A stretch of DNA of 64,000 nt from Gammaproteobacteria bacterium UBA1119 (GTDB taxonomy: Bacteria > Pseudomonadota > Gammaproteobacteria > Pseudomonadales > Azotimanducaceae): NCBI GenBank assembly GCA_002313255.1, contig DCBA01000003.1, forward strand, positions 7,417 through 71,416. Reading direction: 5' to 3'. Made by a program: the position numbers and the translations under genes. Each line of letters starts with the position of its first letter. The stretch's first letter is position 1. The notes under the pieces were generated by a model, which saw only the letters and a list, made by a program, of their open reading frames with translations, did no database searches and had not been told where the DNA came from. This document shows, piece by piece, positions 1 through 8,516 of the stretch.

Positions 1-1
1 G

Positions 2-91
2 CCAGCAGAAGCGAAAGCACCGGCCGAAGACGAAACGAGTGAACCCGACGAGTCGAGCGAAAATTCGTCCGCGACTAACGACGGGCCATGA
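2..91 (+). CDS. rpsB: 30S ribosomal protein S2, C-terminal tail only (partial)
   Basis: Only the last 29 codons are in the window, reading in frame to the TGA at 89-91. The tail is low complexity, rich in Ala, Glu, Asp and Ser, like the variable acidic extensions some proteobacterial S2 proteins have. Identity rests on position: it sits directly before tsf, the universal rpsB-tsf order, and there is no conserved S2 domain to check here. Its stop overlaps the tsf ATG by four bases (ATGA), which suggests translational coupling. A longer spacer is more usual between these genes. Confidence 0.75.
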   Translation, partial: PAEAKAPAEDETSEPDESSENSSATNDGP

Positions 92-936
92 GATTGGCCG
101 ACATGGTTAAAATCAAAGAAGTTCGGTCCCGCACTGGCGTCGGCTTTGGAGATTGTAAGAAAGCGCTTGAGGATGCTGGCGACGATATTGACAAAGCGAT
201 CGAGATCATACGCACGCAAAGTGCGGTAAAAGCGGCGAAAAAGGCGGATCGGACGGCAGCCGAGGGGCTGCTCGCTATGCATGTCTCAGAAAACGGTGAT
301 TCCGGGGCGATGGTCGAAGTTAATTCGGAAACAGATTTTGCTGCGCGCAACGAACGCTTTATCGATTTCGCGAACGAGGCGGTTAAATGGGTTGTAAAGC
401 ATGGCGATAGCGAGATGGAAGGGCTTGAAGAGTCTCGCGAACAACTTGTGCAAATAATTGGAGAAAATGTCTCGGTCAGACGAGCGGTTCGTTTCGTCAG
501 TCAAGGTGGGGAGGTAGGCAGTTATCTGCACGCCAACGACAAGCTCGGAGCGTTGGTTGAAATTCGGGGTGGGGACGCTGTGCTGGGCAAGGAAATAGCG
601 ATGCACGTAACCGCAATGAACCCCATGGTGCTAGCGGCGGATCAAATGCCGGAACAGGTTCTTCGGACGGAGCGTGGAATTTATGAAGCGCAAGCGTTGG
701 AAAGTGGCAAACCGGAATCCATAGTTCAAAAAATGGTTGATGGCCGAGTACAAAAGTTCCTTGCCGAATCGAGCCTACTGGACCAGCCCTTCGTGCGCGA
801 CCCTGATACCAAAGTGGGTGATCTTCTTGAACAAGCTGGAGCACAGTGTCTTCGCTTTATCCGCTTTGAGGTCGGCGAAGGGGTTGAAAAGAAGGATGAG
901 GACTTTGCTGCGGAGGTGGCAGCACAACTTGTATAA
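88..936 (+). CDS. tsf: Elongation factor Ts
   Basis: EF-Ts is the guanine nucleotide exchange factor that regenerates EF-Tu-GTP during translation in the cytoplasm. The 282-residue length matches the family (about 283 in E. coli). The N-terminal UBA-like module contains VRSRTGVGFGDCKKAL. It is followed by the core motif with NSETDFAARN that contacts EF-Tu. An internal ATG at 103 is possible, but starting at 88 gives the normal distance (17 residues) to the RTG motif. The reading frame is intact, in contrast to the ruined gene that follows. Confidence 0.96.
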   Translation: MRLADMVKIKEVRSRTGVGFGDCKKALEDAGDDIDKAIEIIRTQSAVKAAKKADRTAAEGLLAMHVSENGDSGAMVEVNSETDFAARNERFIDFANEAVKWVVKHGDSEMEGLEESREQLVQIIGENVSVRRAVRFVSQGGEVGSYLHANDKLGALVEIRGGDAVLGKEIAMHVTAMNPMVLAADQMPEQVLRTERGIYEAQALESGKPESIVQKMVDGRVQKFLAESSLLDQPFVRDPDTKVGDLLEQAGAQCLRFIRFEVGEGVEKKDEDFAAEVAAQLV

Positions 937-961
937 ACTTGAATCGATGGGAACGGGGTAA

Positions 962-1690
962 TACGTCGGAGCGCCCGAGCTAGTGCTACTCAAGTTGTCC
1001 GTCGAGGCGTTTGGTGGTCCGAAAGGTTCAGGGATCAACGCCCAAACCGTTGAGCGGATCGCCAGCGGCATCAAGGGGATAATCACGAAAACAGCTCGTG
1101 CGCTGGTGAATTGAGCCGGGAACAACATTGTGCGCGCAAAAGGGTCATGTTCGGTTGCCGCCAGCGTTGGCATGACGCGTGTGGCCGCATATCAAGTGGG
1201 GATGCTTGGGACCGTCATCAATGTACTGGCGTTCCGGGGTGTTATAGCAGCTCGAGGTTACCGAGGTATGCTTATGAGTCCCCGGGGGCATTCCGGCATC
1301 TCCGAAGTTAATTCTGAGTCTCGCGTACGGGGCATTGGGTAGGGATACATCGTCGCATGTGCGTGTGGAACAGGGGATCCACTTGTCACGACGGATGTAG
1401 CGGCTTACCAGCGGGCGGTCGAGTTATCGATGGAGTTGTTTATCAAGGCGACTAAGCTGGATGCCACTTACGACAGAGATTCCACCTACCATCCCGATGC
1501 GACCCACTTTGATACTGTGTCCCATGATGAGGTCCTACGACACGGACTCGAGATCATGGGTTCAACGGTGATTGAGTTTTGGAAGAGTCATGCGATGGCC
1601 CCGTTGTTGTCAAAGACATGATGGACACTACGTTGACCAAGAACGTGAGCGGTGAGAACGTCGGCACGATGATTTGTAACTCGGGGAAGG
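962..1690 (+). pseudogene. pyrH: Degenerate UMP kinase gene (pyrH remnant)
   Basis: PyrH phosphorylates UMP to UDP and is normally essential. Reading from 962 in one frame gives recognisable PyrH order: VLLKLSVEAFGG (family KLSGEA), then GSGINAQTVERIASGIK, then VGMLGTVINVLAF (family MGMLATVMNALA), then GTGDPLVTTDVAA (family GTGNPFFTTDSAA), then IKATKLDATYDRD (family LKATKVDGVYDADP). This frame is broken by TGA at 1112-1114, TAG at 1340-1342 and TGA at 1619-1621. The C-terminal strand (VVKDMMDTTL, later GENVGTMI) continues in another frame from about 1606, so there is also a frameshift. The phosphate-binding GGGN segment is lost. Overall length is close to a whole pyrH, so decay was by point changes and a small indel, not deletion. 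Position between tsf and frr is the canonical one. Confidence 0.9.
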
Positions 1691-1696
1691 GAAACG

Positions 1697-2254
1697 ATGC
1701 TTGATGAAATCAAAAAGGATGCGAGTGAACGCATGATCAAGTCGGTAACGTCCCTAAGGACCGCGTTTACCCGAATTCGCACCGGTCGCGCAACGCCTTC
1801 ATTACTTGATGCGATAGAAGTTGAGTATTACGGGACCTTGACTCCTATAAATCAGGTGGCATCTATTAGCGTTGAGGAAGCAAGGACACTCATTATCACG
1901 CCCTGGGAAAAGTCCATTGCACCCGATATTCAAAAGGCAATACTAAAGAGTGACCTTGGTTTAACGCCAACGGGCACAGGTGACGCTATTCGACTGCCGC
2001 TACCCCCTTTGACTGAGGAAAATCGTCGAGACCTGATTCGACACGCGAAAAGTGAAGCGGAAAATGCGCGGGTATCCATTCGAAATGTGCGACGTGACGC
2101 GATTGCCAATGTCCGCGAGCTTGTCCGTGAAAAAGAATCGACGGAGGATGAGGGACGCCGCGGGGAGGAGCAGCTCCAAAAAATAACTGACGCTCGGGTT
2201 AACGAAGTCGACGAGATACTCGCAGAAAAGGAATCGGATTTGCTGGTGTTTTAA
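1697..2254 (+). CDS. frr: Ribosome recycling factor
   Basis: RRF, with EF-G, splits post-termination ribosomes. The protein is 185 residues, the usual family length. It shows the RTGRATPSLLD motif near residue 30, the central EEARTLIITPW region, and the C-terminal helix with EEQLQKITD and VDEILAEKE. The ATG is preceded by a GGGAAGGGA-type ribosome binding site. The stop codon shares a TTAA with the stop of the convergent pdxJ. The usual downstream partners (uppS, cdsA, dxr) are absent, so the tsf-frr operon ends here. Confidence 0.96.
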   Translation: MLDEIKKDASERMIKSVTSLRTAFTRIRTGRATPSLLDAIEVEYYGTLTPINQVASISVEEARTLIITPWEKSIAPDIQKAILKSDLGLTPTGTGDAIRLPLPPLTEENRRDLIRHAKSEAENARVSIRNVRRDAIANVRELVREKESTEDEGRRGEEQLQKITDARVNEVDEILAEKESDLLVF

Positions 2255-3054
2255 GCCAACGATACTCGTGCGTCCGATGCAGCCATATTCAACGCCTCAA
2301 GATAGCGCTCGATTGTTACCGTTAATCCTAATTCCAGCGCATCGGCAATTAGTGCGTGGCCGATCGAGACTTCATCAATGTTCCCGATGGAGCAGAACCG
2401 AGCCAGGTTTGTTAGGTTTAGGTCGTGCCCGGCGTTTATCCCTAAGTCTCGTTCTTTGGCGTGAATAACGGCTCTACGGTATCGCTTCCAATACTCATGT
2501 GCTTCTTTGGAATCAATCCCATATTTGGCTGCAGAGTCTGCGTAGGGACCCGTATACAGTTCTATTCGTTCTGCGCCTGCATCACGTGCTCTAGAAATTT
2601 GGTCAGGATCCGGATCGATGAATAAGCTGACCCGTGTGCCGAGATCTTGGTACGTAGAGATTATCGATTTCACGCTATCGAATGTTGTAGCTTCGGAGAG
2701 GTCCCAACCATGGTCCGAGGTGAGCTGATGCTCAGTGTCTGGGACGAGCGTGCATTGATCCGGTTTTGCTGTCTCTACAAGTTGACGGAACCCGGGATAT
2801 CCATTTTCGCGCGGTCCTGCTGTCGGATTGCCCTCGATGTTGAATTCCACGTCGTTGGCGGCAGATACCACGGCTCGTAGATCGAACACATCTTGAGGTC
2901 GAATGTGACGCTGGTCGGGTCGAGGATGAATGGTGATCCCGTTTGCGCCGGCACCTATGATGGCTCTGGTCATATCGCAAAGATCGGGACGAGAACCACC
3001 TCGAGCATTCCGTAGCCAAGCAACTTTATTTACGTTAACTGAGAGCGCGGTCAT
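2251..3054 (-). CDS. pdxJ: Pyridoxine 5'-phosphate synthase
   Basis: PdxJ condenses 3-amino-1-hydroxyacetone 1-phosphate with 1-deoxyxylulose 5-phosphate to pyridoxine 5'-phosphate in vitamin B6 synthesis. The 267-residue protein is a TIM barrel with the family motifs: the N-terminal VNVNKVAWLRNARGG, HPRPDQRHIRPQDV near residue 43, FNIEGNP, and the late GINAGHDLNLTNL with the catalytic His. It starts at an ATG and ends convergently on frr with a four-base overlap of the two 3' ends. Confidence 0.95.
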   Translation of the reverse strand: MTALSVNVNKVAWLRNARGGSRPDLCDMTRAIIGAGANGITIHPRPDQRHIRPQDVFDLRAVVSAANDVEFNIEGNPTAGPRENGYPGFRQLVETAKPDQCTLVPDTEHQLTSDHGWDLSEATTFDSVKSIISTYQDLGTRVSLFIDPDPDQISRARDAGAERIELYTGPYADSAAKYGIDSKEAHEYWKRYRRAVIHAKERDLGINAGHDLNLTNLARFCSIGNIDEVSIGHALIADALELGLTVTIERYLEALNMAASDARVSLA

Positions 3055-3117
3055 AACTATTGCGAATGCGGTTGCACCGGGCCAACAATGTTGGGTCGTT
3101 TGCCCGAGGTGCTTCCT

Positions 3118-3723
3118 TTAGTTGTTCGGATTATTTTCACTGCTATCTGACTCAAGCCCCGTGTTGTGTGGGAGCAGTTGGCTACGGTAAAGGTAGAAAT
3201 AACTCGCGATTACCAAAGCAAGGGTAAGAACAAAACCGGCGACCGGCTTGTATGCCATCCACACTTGTATTGAAAATTGATACGCGACATAGAGATTCAC
3301 GGCACCCATCGTGAACCAGCCCGTTGCCCATCCCCAGGTAAGGTGCTTCCACGCACGATCGGGCAAGTCGAGCGAGAGAAATCTCCCGAGAGCGTCACGA
3401 ATGAAGTGCCCGTCCCCGATAAATCGACTGCTCACGATTGCTAGTGCAGCGCCCCAATGAAAGATGGTGGGTTTCCATTGTATGAAAACGACGTTTTGAA
3501 AGACCAGGGTCATACCCCCAAAAATCATCGCAAGCCAAAAAAATAGTCCGATCATCGCGGAAATTTTCCAGCCGTAGAGTTTCATGACCAACACTTGTAT
3601 GAAGGCGCTGACCATTAATCCTGCGGTCGCTAGATAAATGTCCCAGTTTCCGAAAATTGCCCAGTTACCAAAGTAAAGGGCGGCGAAAACCAAGCCTGGT
3701 AGAGCCTCAAGAAACTTTTTCAT
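3118..3723 (-). CDS. yciB: Inner membrane-spanning protein YciB (septation protein A family)
   Basis: YciB (IspZ) is a multi-pass inner membrane protein linked to cell envelope integrity and division. The biochemical role is unclear. The 201-residue product has about five or six hydrophobic helices. Family motifs include DIYLATAGLMV, IFGGMTLVFQN with a following FIQWKPT, and WKHLTWGWATGWFTMGAVNLYVA. An extra C-terminal tail (from about residue 182) is polar, with Ser and Asn. It lies 63 bases downstream of pdxJ's start on the same strand and may be cotranscribed with it. Confidence 0.9.
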   Translation of the reverse strand: MKKFLEALPGLVFAALYFGNWAIFGNWDIYLATAGLMVSAFIQVLVMKLYGWKISAMIGLFFWLAMIFGGMTLVFQNVVFIQWKPTIFHWGAALAIVSSRFIGDGHFIRDALGRFLSLDLPDRAWKHLTWGWATGWFTMGAVNLYVAYQFSIQVWMAYKPVAGFVLTLALVIASYFYLYRSQLLPHNTGLESDSSENNPNN

Positions 3724-3953
3724 GGGGCATATTCGATAGGAGAGACAGGGGGTAAGCGCGGTGCGTCGAAGCAGTGTCGAACTCGGATCTCACAATTTCT
3801 TCTCCCTGAAACAGCTATTAAGTTAATGGGATAACGAGCACTTACAGTTCGGCGGTCGGAATCATCCGGTATCGGTGTCTGAAGGTCCAGTCTCAACACG
3901 CCTCTTAGAAGAAGCTCTACGCATAAACCGTGGTCTGGAGTCCGGGACTTACC

Positions 3954-3959
3954 TATAAT
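3954..3959 (+). promoter_or_regulatory. Candidate -10 element upstream of trpS
   Basis: A perfect TATAAT lies 59 bases before the trpS start, in the 295-base divergent gap between yciB and trpS. At 16-18 base spacing the -35 position is poor (TGGTCT at 3931-3936), so this would be a weak or activator-dependent sigma-70 promoter. The rest of the gap shows no open gene, and I see no leader peptide or attenuator with Trp codons. Confidence 0.35.
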
Positions 3960-4018
3960 GTCATGGTTCGAATTCGACAGATGAACTTGATACGTCTTCG
4001 ACAATCGCGGGATTTCCT

Positions 4019-5233
4019 TTGAGCAGCAACGACTCGGAACGACGAGTCGTATCGGGGATGCGGCCTACCGGTCGACTGCATATCGCCCATCACCACGGGG
4101 TGTTGAAGAATTGGGTCCGGCTTCAGCACGAGTTCGATTGTTTCTTCTTTGTCGCTGATTGGCATGCACTAACGACGCATTACCAAGAAACGGGTGATAT
4201 TGAACAATTCACTCTCGACACGGTGATAGATTGGCTGGCTGCCGGAATCAGTCCAGGATCGTGCACGATCTTCGTGCAGAGCCGAGTGCCGGAACATGCG
4301 GAATTGCACTTGCTGTTGTCGATGATTACTCCGAACAGCTGGCTTGAGCGGGTTCCCAGTTACAAGGACCAGATCGCAAAGCTGAAAGACCATGATCTCG
4401 ATACGTACGGCTTTCTTGGTTACCCGTTGTTACAGAGTGCGGATATATTGATTTATCGCGCGGGTAGTGTCCCGGTTGGTGCTGACCAGGTCGCTCACGT
4501 CGAACTGAGTCGTGAGATAGCGAGGCGGTTCAATCACATTTACGGCCGTGAGCCTCAATTTGAACAACATGCGGAATCGGCGATAAGAAAGATGGGCCGA
4601 AAGCCGGCGAGACTCTATAGCGCTGCGCGAAAGGAATACCTAGAGAGAGGCGATACCGAAGCACTTGAACGCGCCCGGGCGCTACTTGCAGAACAGCAAA
4701 ATCTCTCGATTGGTGATCGTGAGCGGCTCTTTGGGTATTTAGAAGGAGGTGGTCGAATTATCCTTCCTGAACCCCAGGCACTGTTGACAGACACTCCCAA
4801 AGTTCCTGGCCTCGATGGCGAAAAGATGTCGAAGTCGTTAAATAACACGCTTCGGCTACGAGAAGACCCGATCGTCGTTGAACAGAAAATCCGAACCATG
4901 CAAACCGATCCTCAACGAGTGCGACGCGACGATCCCGGCGATCCCAGCAAGTGCCCCGTTTTCGAACTGCACGAGATCTATTCGGAAAAGGACGTTAGGC
5001 AATGGGCTTCGAACGGTTGTCGGACTGCAGGAATCGGATGCGTCGACTGTAAAGGACCTCTAATAGATGCGATCAATAAGGAGCAGGCGCCTTTTATTGA
5101 ACGGGCGGAACAATTTGAAAATAACCATGATTTGGTACGTTCGATCGTCATTGAAGGCTCAGAAGCAGCAAGGGACGTCGCGCGAGAAACACTTGAAGAT
5201 GTCCGAAGTGCCATAGGGATTTCGTATCGATGA
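4019..5233 (+). CDS. trpS: Tryptophanyl-tRNA synthetase (long form)
   Basis: This class I synthetase charges tRNA-Trp. At 404 residues it belongs to the long proteobacterial type (the E. coli enzyme is 334), with an insertion around residues 190-245. The start is a TTG. The early frame has MRPTGRL, then HIAHHHG at residues 21-27 in place of the usual HIGH/HLGH signature. The second signature is intact as KMSKS at residues 269-273. SVPVGADQVAHVE in the middle matches the tryptophan/ATP pocket segment. The gene ends in an ATGA overlap with scpA, so trpS-scpA-scpB-rluB appear to be one operon. The Gly to Ala change in the first signature is odd but the protein is otherwise complete. Confidence 0.93.
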   Translation: MSSNDSERRVVSGMRPTGRLHIAHHHGVLKNWVRLQHEFDCFFFVADWHALTTHYQETGDIEQFTLDTVIDWLAAGISPGSCTIFVQSRVPEHAELHLLLSMITPNSWLERVPSYKDQIAKLKDHDLDTYGFLGYPLLQSADILIYRAGSVPVGADQVAHVELSREIARRFNHIYGREPQFEQHAESAIRKMGRKPARLYSAARKEYLERGDTEALERARALLAEQQNLSIGDRERLFGYLEGGGRIILPEPQALLTDTPKVPGLDGEKMSKSLNNTLRLREDPIVVEQKIRTMQTDPQRVRRDDPGDPSKCPVFELHEIYSEKDVRQWASNGCRTAGIGCVDCKGPLIDAINKEQAPFIERAEQFENNHDLVRSIVIEGSEAARDVARETLEDVRSAIGISYR

Positions 5234-6102
5234 GTAATATTGCCGATGAATCGGGTCAGTCGGGTGATGATGTGTCTATAAAACCAATTGTCGAAACTGA
5301 ACCGGATGATCGAGTCGTTGCGATTGTTCGAGGGCAAGTGGTGGAACAACTTCCAGACGATCTTTATATACCTCCCGATGCCCTCGAAGTGGTTCTTGAA
5401 GCATTTGAAGGGCCTTTGGATCTTTTGCTATACCTAATTCGGCGACAAAACCTCGATGTTCTCGAGATTCGGGTTGCGGAAATTACACACCAGTATATGC
5501 AATACATCGAGCTAATGTCCGTCCTGCAACTTGAGTTAGCCGGTGAATATCTGGTCATGGCTGCGATGTTGGCGGAGATTAAGTCGCGAATGTTGCTTCC
5601 CCGGGAAAGTGATGTCGATGTGGATGAAACCGATCCGCGCGCCGAGTTAATCCGTCGGCTTCAAGAATACGAAGTATTTAAGGAAGCTGCTGCGAACATT
5701 GACGCCATGCCCCGGATCGAGCGTGACGTACATGTCGCTACGGTCGAAAAACCCGAGCTTGTTCGAGCACAATTGGATCCCGGCGTGGACTTTCGTGAAT
5801 TAGCGATCGCGCTTGCTGAAGTGCTCAATCGGGTCGAGTTATATAAACGTCATTCAATTACGGCGGAACCGCTCTCGGTTCGCGAGAGAATGTCAAAAAT
5901 ACTCGACCAAATAGCAGGAGTCAGCGGCTTTTTGAATTTTCCAGAGCTGTTCGAACTCGAAGAGGGTCGAAAAGGCGTCATCGTCACGTTTCTGGCGTTG
6001 CTTGAGTTAATGCGGGAAGGCCTGGTTGATGTCTCTCAGAATGAGCCGTACTCGCCGATATATGTGCTTATAGGGAGTGAAGTGATCGAGGATAAAGAAT
6101 GA
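5230..6102 (+). CDS. scpA: Segregation and condensation protein A
   Basis: ScpA is the kleisin that bridges SMC heads in the bacterial condensin with ScpB. The 290-residue protein has a nonconserved N-terminal stretch of about 45 residues. It is followed by the kleisin N-domain FEGPLDLLLYLIRRQNLDV and YLVMAAMLAEIKSRMLLP. The C-terminal winged helix includes VTFLALLELMREGLV. It overlaps trpS and scpB by four bases at each end (ATGA), a translationally coupled arrangement. No smc gene is in the window. Confidence 0.94.
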   Translation: MSNIADESGQSGDDVSIKPIVETEPDDRVVAIVRGQVVEQLPDDLYIPPDALEVVLEAFEGPLDLLLYLIRRQNLDVLEIRVAEITHQYMQYIELMSVLQLELAGEYLVMAAMLAEIKSRMLLPRESDVDVDETDPRAELIRRLQEYEVFKEAAANIDAMPRIERDVHVATVEKPELVRAQLDPGVDFRELAIALAEVLNRVELYKRHSITAEPLSVRERMSKILDQIAGVSGFLNFPELFELEEGRKGVIVTFLALLELMREGLVDVSQNEPYSPIYVLIGSEVIEDKE

Positions 6103-6878
6103 TCGAGATCGGGAAGATCCGAAGAATCGTTGAGGCAGCGCTATTGGTGGCTGGCGAGCCGGTATCGGTCGAACAACTTGAGCGACTTTTTGTAGACGGG
6201 GATCTGAATGGTGAAGAGCCCCGAGCCTTATTGAGAAAAGTGCTCGGAGAAATCGAAACAGATTGTGAAGAGAGGGGTTACGAGCTCGTGAGGGTAGCCT
6301 CTGGGTATAGATTTCAAGTACGGCAGGCGCTGTCGGAATGGATTAGCCGACTTTGGGAACAGAAACCGCCTAGATATTCGAGGGCTTTGTTGGAGACCCT
6401 TGCGTTGATTGCATATCGACAACCGGCGACGCGAGGCGATATCGAGGAAGTGAGGGGTGTTAGCGTTAGTGCCAATATCATGCGGACGTTAAGGGAGCGG
6501 GGTTGGATTAGAGAGATAGGACGTCGCGAAGTTCCTGGCCGTCCGGCCCTTTACGCAACGACGAGAGGATTTCTCGATTACTTTAACCTGAAATCACTCG
6601 GTGAATTGCCGCCATTGTCGGAAATAAAAGCGCTGATCGAACCTGTTCTATTCCAAGAGGCAGATGAAGATCGCGACGTGGCCGATGGCTCTAAAACTCT
6701 GGTTGAACCCGGGACTAAACAGAATGTGGTAACGCTTGAGGACGGTATCAACGAATCTTCAAGATTTGATGAGTCCGACGGAAACAGGGGTGAAGATGGG
6801 GACGAACTATACCCGCAAAAAAATGATGACGAAGTGCGACCGTTAGCTGAGGTTGTAAAACTTCCGACGCCGGACTGA
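6099..6878 (+). CDS. scpB: Segregation and condensation protein B
   Basis: ScpB dimerises and stabilises ScpA on SMC. The 259-residue product has two winged-helix domains: VEAALLVAGEPVSVEQLERLF at the start, and SRALLETLALIAYRQPATRGDIEEVRGV in the second domain. RALLETLALIAYRQPITR-like sequence is the family hallmark. The last 65 or so residues are acidic, low complexity and probably disordered. Coupled to scpA by ATGA overlap, with rluB 13 bases downstream. Confidence 0.94.
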   Translation: MIEIGKIRRIVEAALLVAGEPVSVEQLERLFVDGDLNGEEPRALLRKVLGEIETDCEERGYELVRVASGYRFQVRQALSEWISRLWEQKPPRYSRALLETLALIAYRQPATRGDIEEVRGVSVSANIMRTLRERGWIREIGRREVPGRPALYATTRGFLDYFNLKSLGELPPLSEIKALIEPVLFQEADEDRDVADGSKTLVEPGTKQNVVTLEDGINESSRFDESDGNRGEDGDELYPQKNDDEVRPLAEVVKLPTPD

Positions 6879-6891
6879 GTGAACAGCTTCC

Positions 6892-7725
6892 TTGAAAACC
6901 GAGAAACTGCAAAAAGTACTTGCCTCTCGTGGCGTGGGATCGCGTCGTGAAATGGAGCGGTGGATTCAAGCTGGACGCGTTGTGGTTGACGGTCGAGTTG
7001 CGACGCTCGGACAGCGAGTTACGGAAGTAGAGAAAATCGTAGTTGATGGTCGGGAACTTGCCGCACGGAAATCGACGCCACTACGAGTGCTATTGATGAA
7101 CAAACGGGTTGGAACGATTGTCTCAGCTGCTCCAACGGACAATTTGGCTTCCGTTTTCGATGAATTGCCGGCATTGACAGGAAGCCGGTGGATTTCGGTA
7201 GGACGTCTGGATGTCAATACGAGCGGACTCTTATTGTTCGTTAACGACGGTTTGTTAGCACATCGGCTCATGCATCCGAGTACAGGTATCGATCGCGAGT
7301 ACGCCGTGCGGGTTGAAGGCAAGCTAGAAGAAATGGGTATCCAGCAACTAAAGAACGGCGTACTGATCGATGGTGAGATTGGTCGATTCTCCGATATACG
7401 TTATTACAACGGACAAGGGTCTAATCATTGGTATCACGTTGTGCTAATGGAGGGTCGTAATCGAGAAGTTCGACTTTTGTTTGCTAGTCAGGGTGTGAAA
7501 GTCACTCGTCTAAAACGAGTCCGCTTTGGACCAGTGGTTCTTCCTTCATCGCTACGACGGGGCCAATTGATGGAATTGCGCTCGGATGATGTTCGACGCA
7601 TTTGCGATCTACTGAAGGTTGGGTTTGTACGATCAGACTCGAATAAAAGTAAAAAGTTTAATGCCGGGAATTCTGTATTGATTCCGTATCCCGGGCTATC
7701 GGCTCCAAAAGTCGGTCGTAACTAA
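6892..7725 (+). CDS. rluB: 23S rRNA pseudouridine synthase, RluB/RsuA family
   Basis: Enzymes of this family isomerise a uridine in rRNA; the gene next to scpB is usually RluB (U2605 of 23S rRNA). The N-terminal S4 RNA-binding domain has EKLQKVLASRGVGSRREME. The catalytic motif GRLDVNTSGLLLF places the nucleophile Asp at residue 107, and EGRNREVR follows in the C-terminal part. The start is a TTG, and no in-frame ATG or GTG lies near. The protein is 277 residues with a short basic tail. RluB over RluE/RsuA is chosen from context. Confidence 0.88.
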   Translation: MKTEKLQKVLASRGVGSRREMERWIQAGRVVVDGRVATLGQRVTEVEKIVVDGRELAARKSTPLRVLLMNKRVGTIVSAAPTDNLASVFDELPALTGSRWISVGRLDVNTSGLLLFVNDGLLAHRLMHPSTGIDREYAVRVEGKLEEMGIQQLKNGVLIDGEIGRFSDIRYYNGQGSNHWYHVVLMEGRNREVRLLFASQGVKVTRLKRVRFGPVVLPSSLRRGQLMELRSDDVRRICDLLKVGFVRSDSNKSKKFNAGNSVLIPYPGLSAPKVGRN

Positions 7726-7796
7726 CACGTCTTTAGCGAGTCGTCGGTACGGGCGGTGATCTTGACGCGATTCGTGATGCCAAAGGGGGTAAGGGG

Positions 7797-8516
7797 CTAC
7801 GGCTTTTGGGCGTATACGAGATAGTTAACGGAAGGGTTGGTAACTAGCTTGCAACCACGAGTCAGCGGATTGTAGCTATAGCCACTGATGTCTTTTATTA
7901 ATAGACCGGCATCTCGAACAGCGCTGGCGAGTTCGCTGGGCTTAATGAACTTATCGTAGTCGTGCGTTCCACGCGGTAAAAGATTCAGAACATACTCGGC
8001 ACCAAGGACAGCCATCACGTAAGCCTTCGCATTACGATTAATTGTCGATAGAAATACCATGCCGCCGGGACGAGTCAGCTTGGCAAGTGCCCAAACAGTA
8101 GAACGATAGTCAGGTACGTGTTCTAGCATCTCCAACGAGGCCACTACGTCAAATGATTCAGGTTCTACTTCGGCAAAAGATTCCGCGGTGGTTTCTAAGT
8201 ATCGGATCTTTTCGCCCATTTGGGTCTCGATCGCGTGCAATCGAGCGACTTTCAGCGGGCCAGACGCCACATCAATACCGGTCGTTACGGCGCCAAGTTC
8301 GGCGAGACTTTGCGTCAGGATTCCGCCACCACAGCCGACTTCTAGTACGCGAAGACCAGCCACCGCTGCCCTATCGTCGATATATTTCAGTCGCGTGCTG
8401 TTAATGTCATGTAACGGACGGAATTCGCCGTCGGGATCCCACCAACGATGTGCTAGCGATTCGAATTTTTGGATTTCATTGGGGTCGACGTTCATATTGA
8501 AATCTTGTCGCGCCAC
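7797..8516 (-). CDS. ubiG: Ubiquinone biosynthesis O-methyltransferase
   Basis: UbiG performs the two SAM-dependent O-methylations of ubiquinone synthesis. The 239-residue protein has the family N-terminus (FESLAHRWWDPDGEFRPLH), SAM motif I as LEVGCGGGILTQ, and the later SLEMLEHVPD. The C-terminal part has RGTHDYDKFIKPSELA. An alternative start is the ATG at 8495 (MNVDPNE), which would remove the overlap of 25 bases with the upstream amidohydrolase gene. The mtaD-ubiG pair near gyrA is a common gammaproteobacterial arrangement. Presence of UbiG implies a ubiquinone-based respiratory chain. Confidence 0.94.
   Translation of the reverse strand: MARQDFNMNVDPNEIQKFESLAHRWWDPDGEFRPLHDINSTRLKYIDDRAAVAGLRVLEVGCGGGILTQSLAELGAVTTGIDVASGPLKVARLHAIETQMGEKIRYLETTAESFAEVEPESFDVVASLEMLEHVPDYRSTVWALAKLTRPGGMVFLSTINRNAKAYVMAVLGAEYVLNLLPRGTHDYDKFIKPSELASAVRDAGLLIKDISGYSYNPLTRGCKLVTNPSVNYLVYAQKP

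Noticed and set aside
1111-1621. Short open frames of 60-70 codons between tsf and frr as separate small genes
   Set aside because: They are pieces of the degenerate pyrH between its stop codons or frame shadows of it.
1112-1621. pyrH stops as recoded codons (selenocysteine or readthrough)
   Set aside because: Both TGA and TAG occur, a frameshift is present, and conserved residues are lost, which fits decay better.
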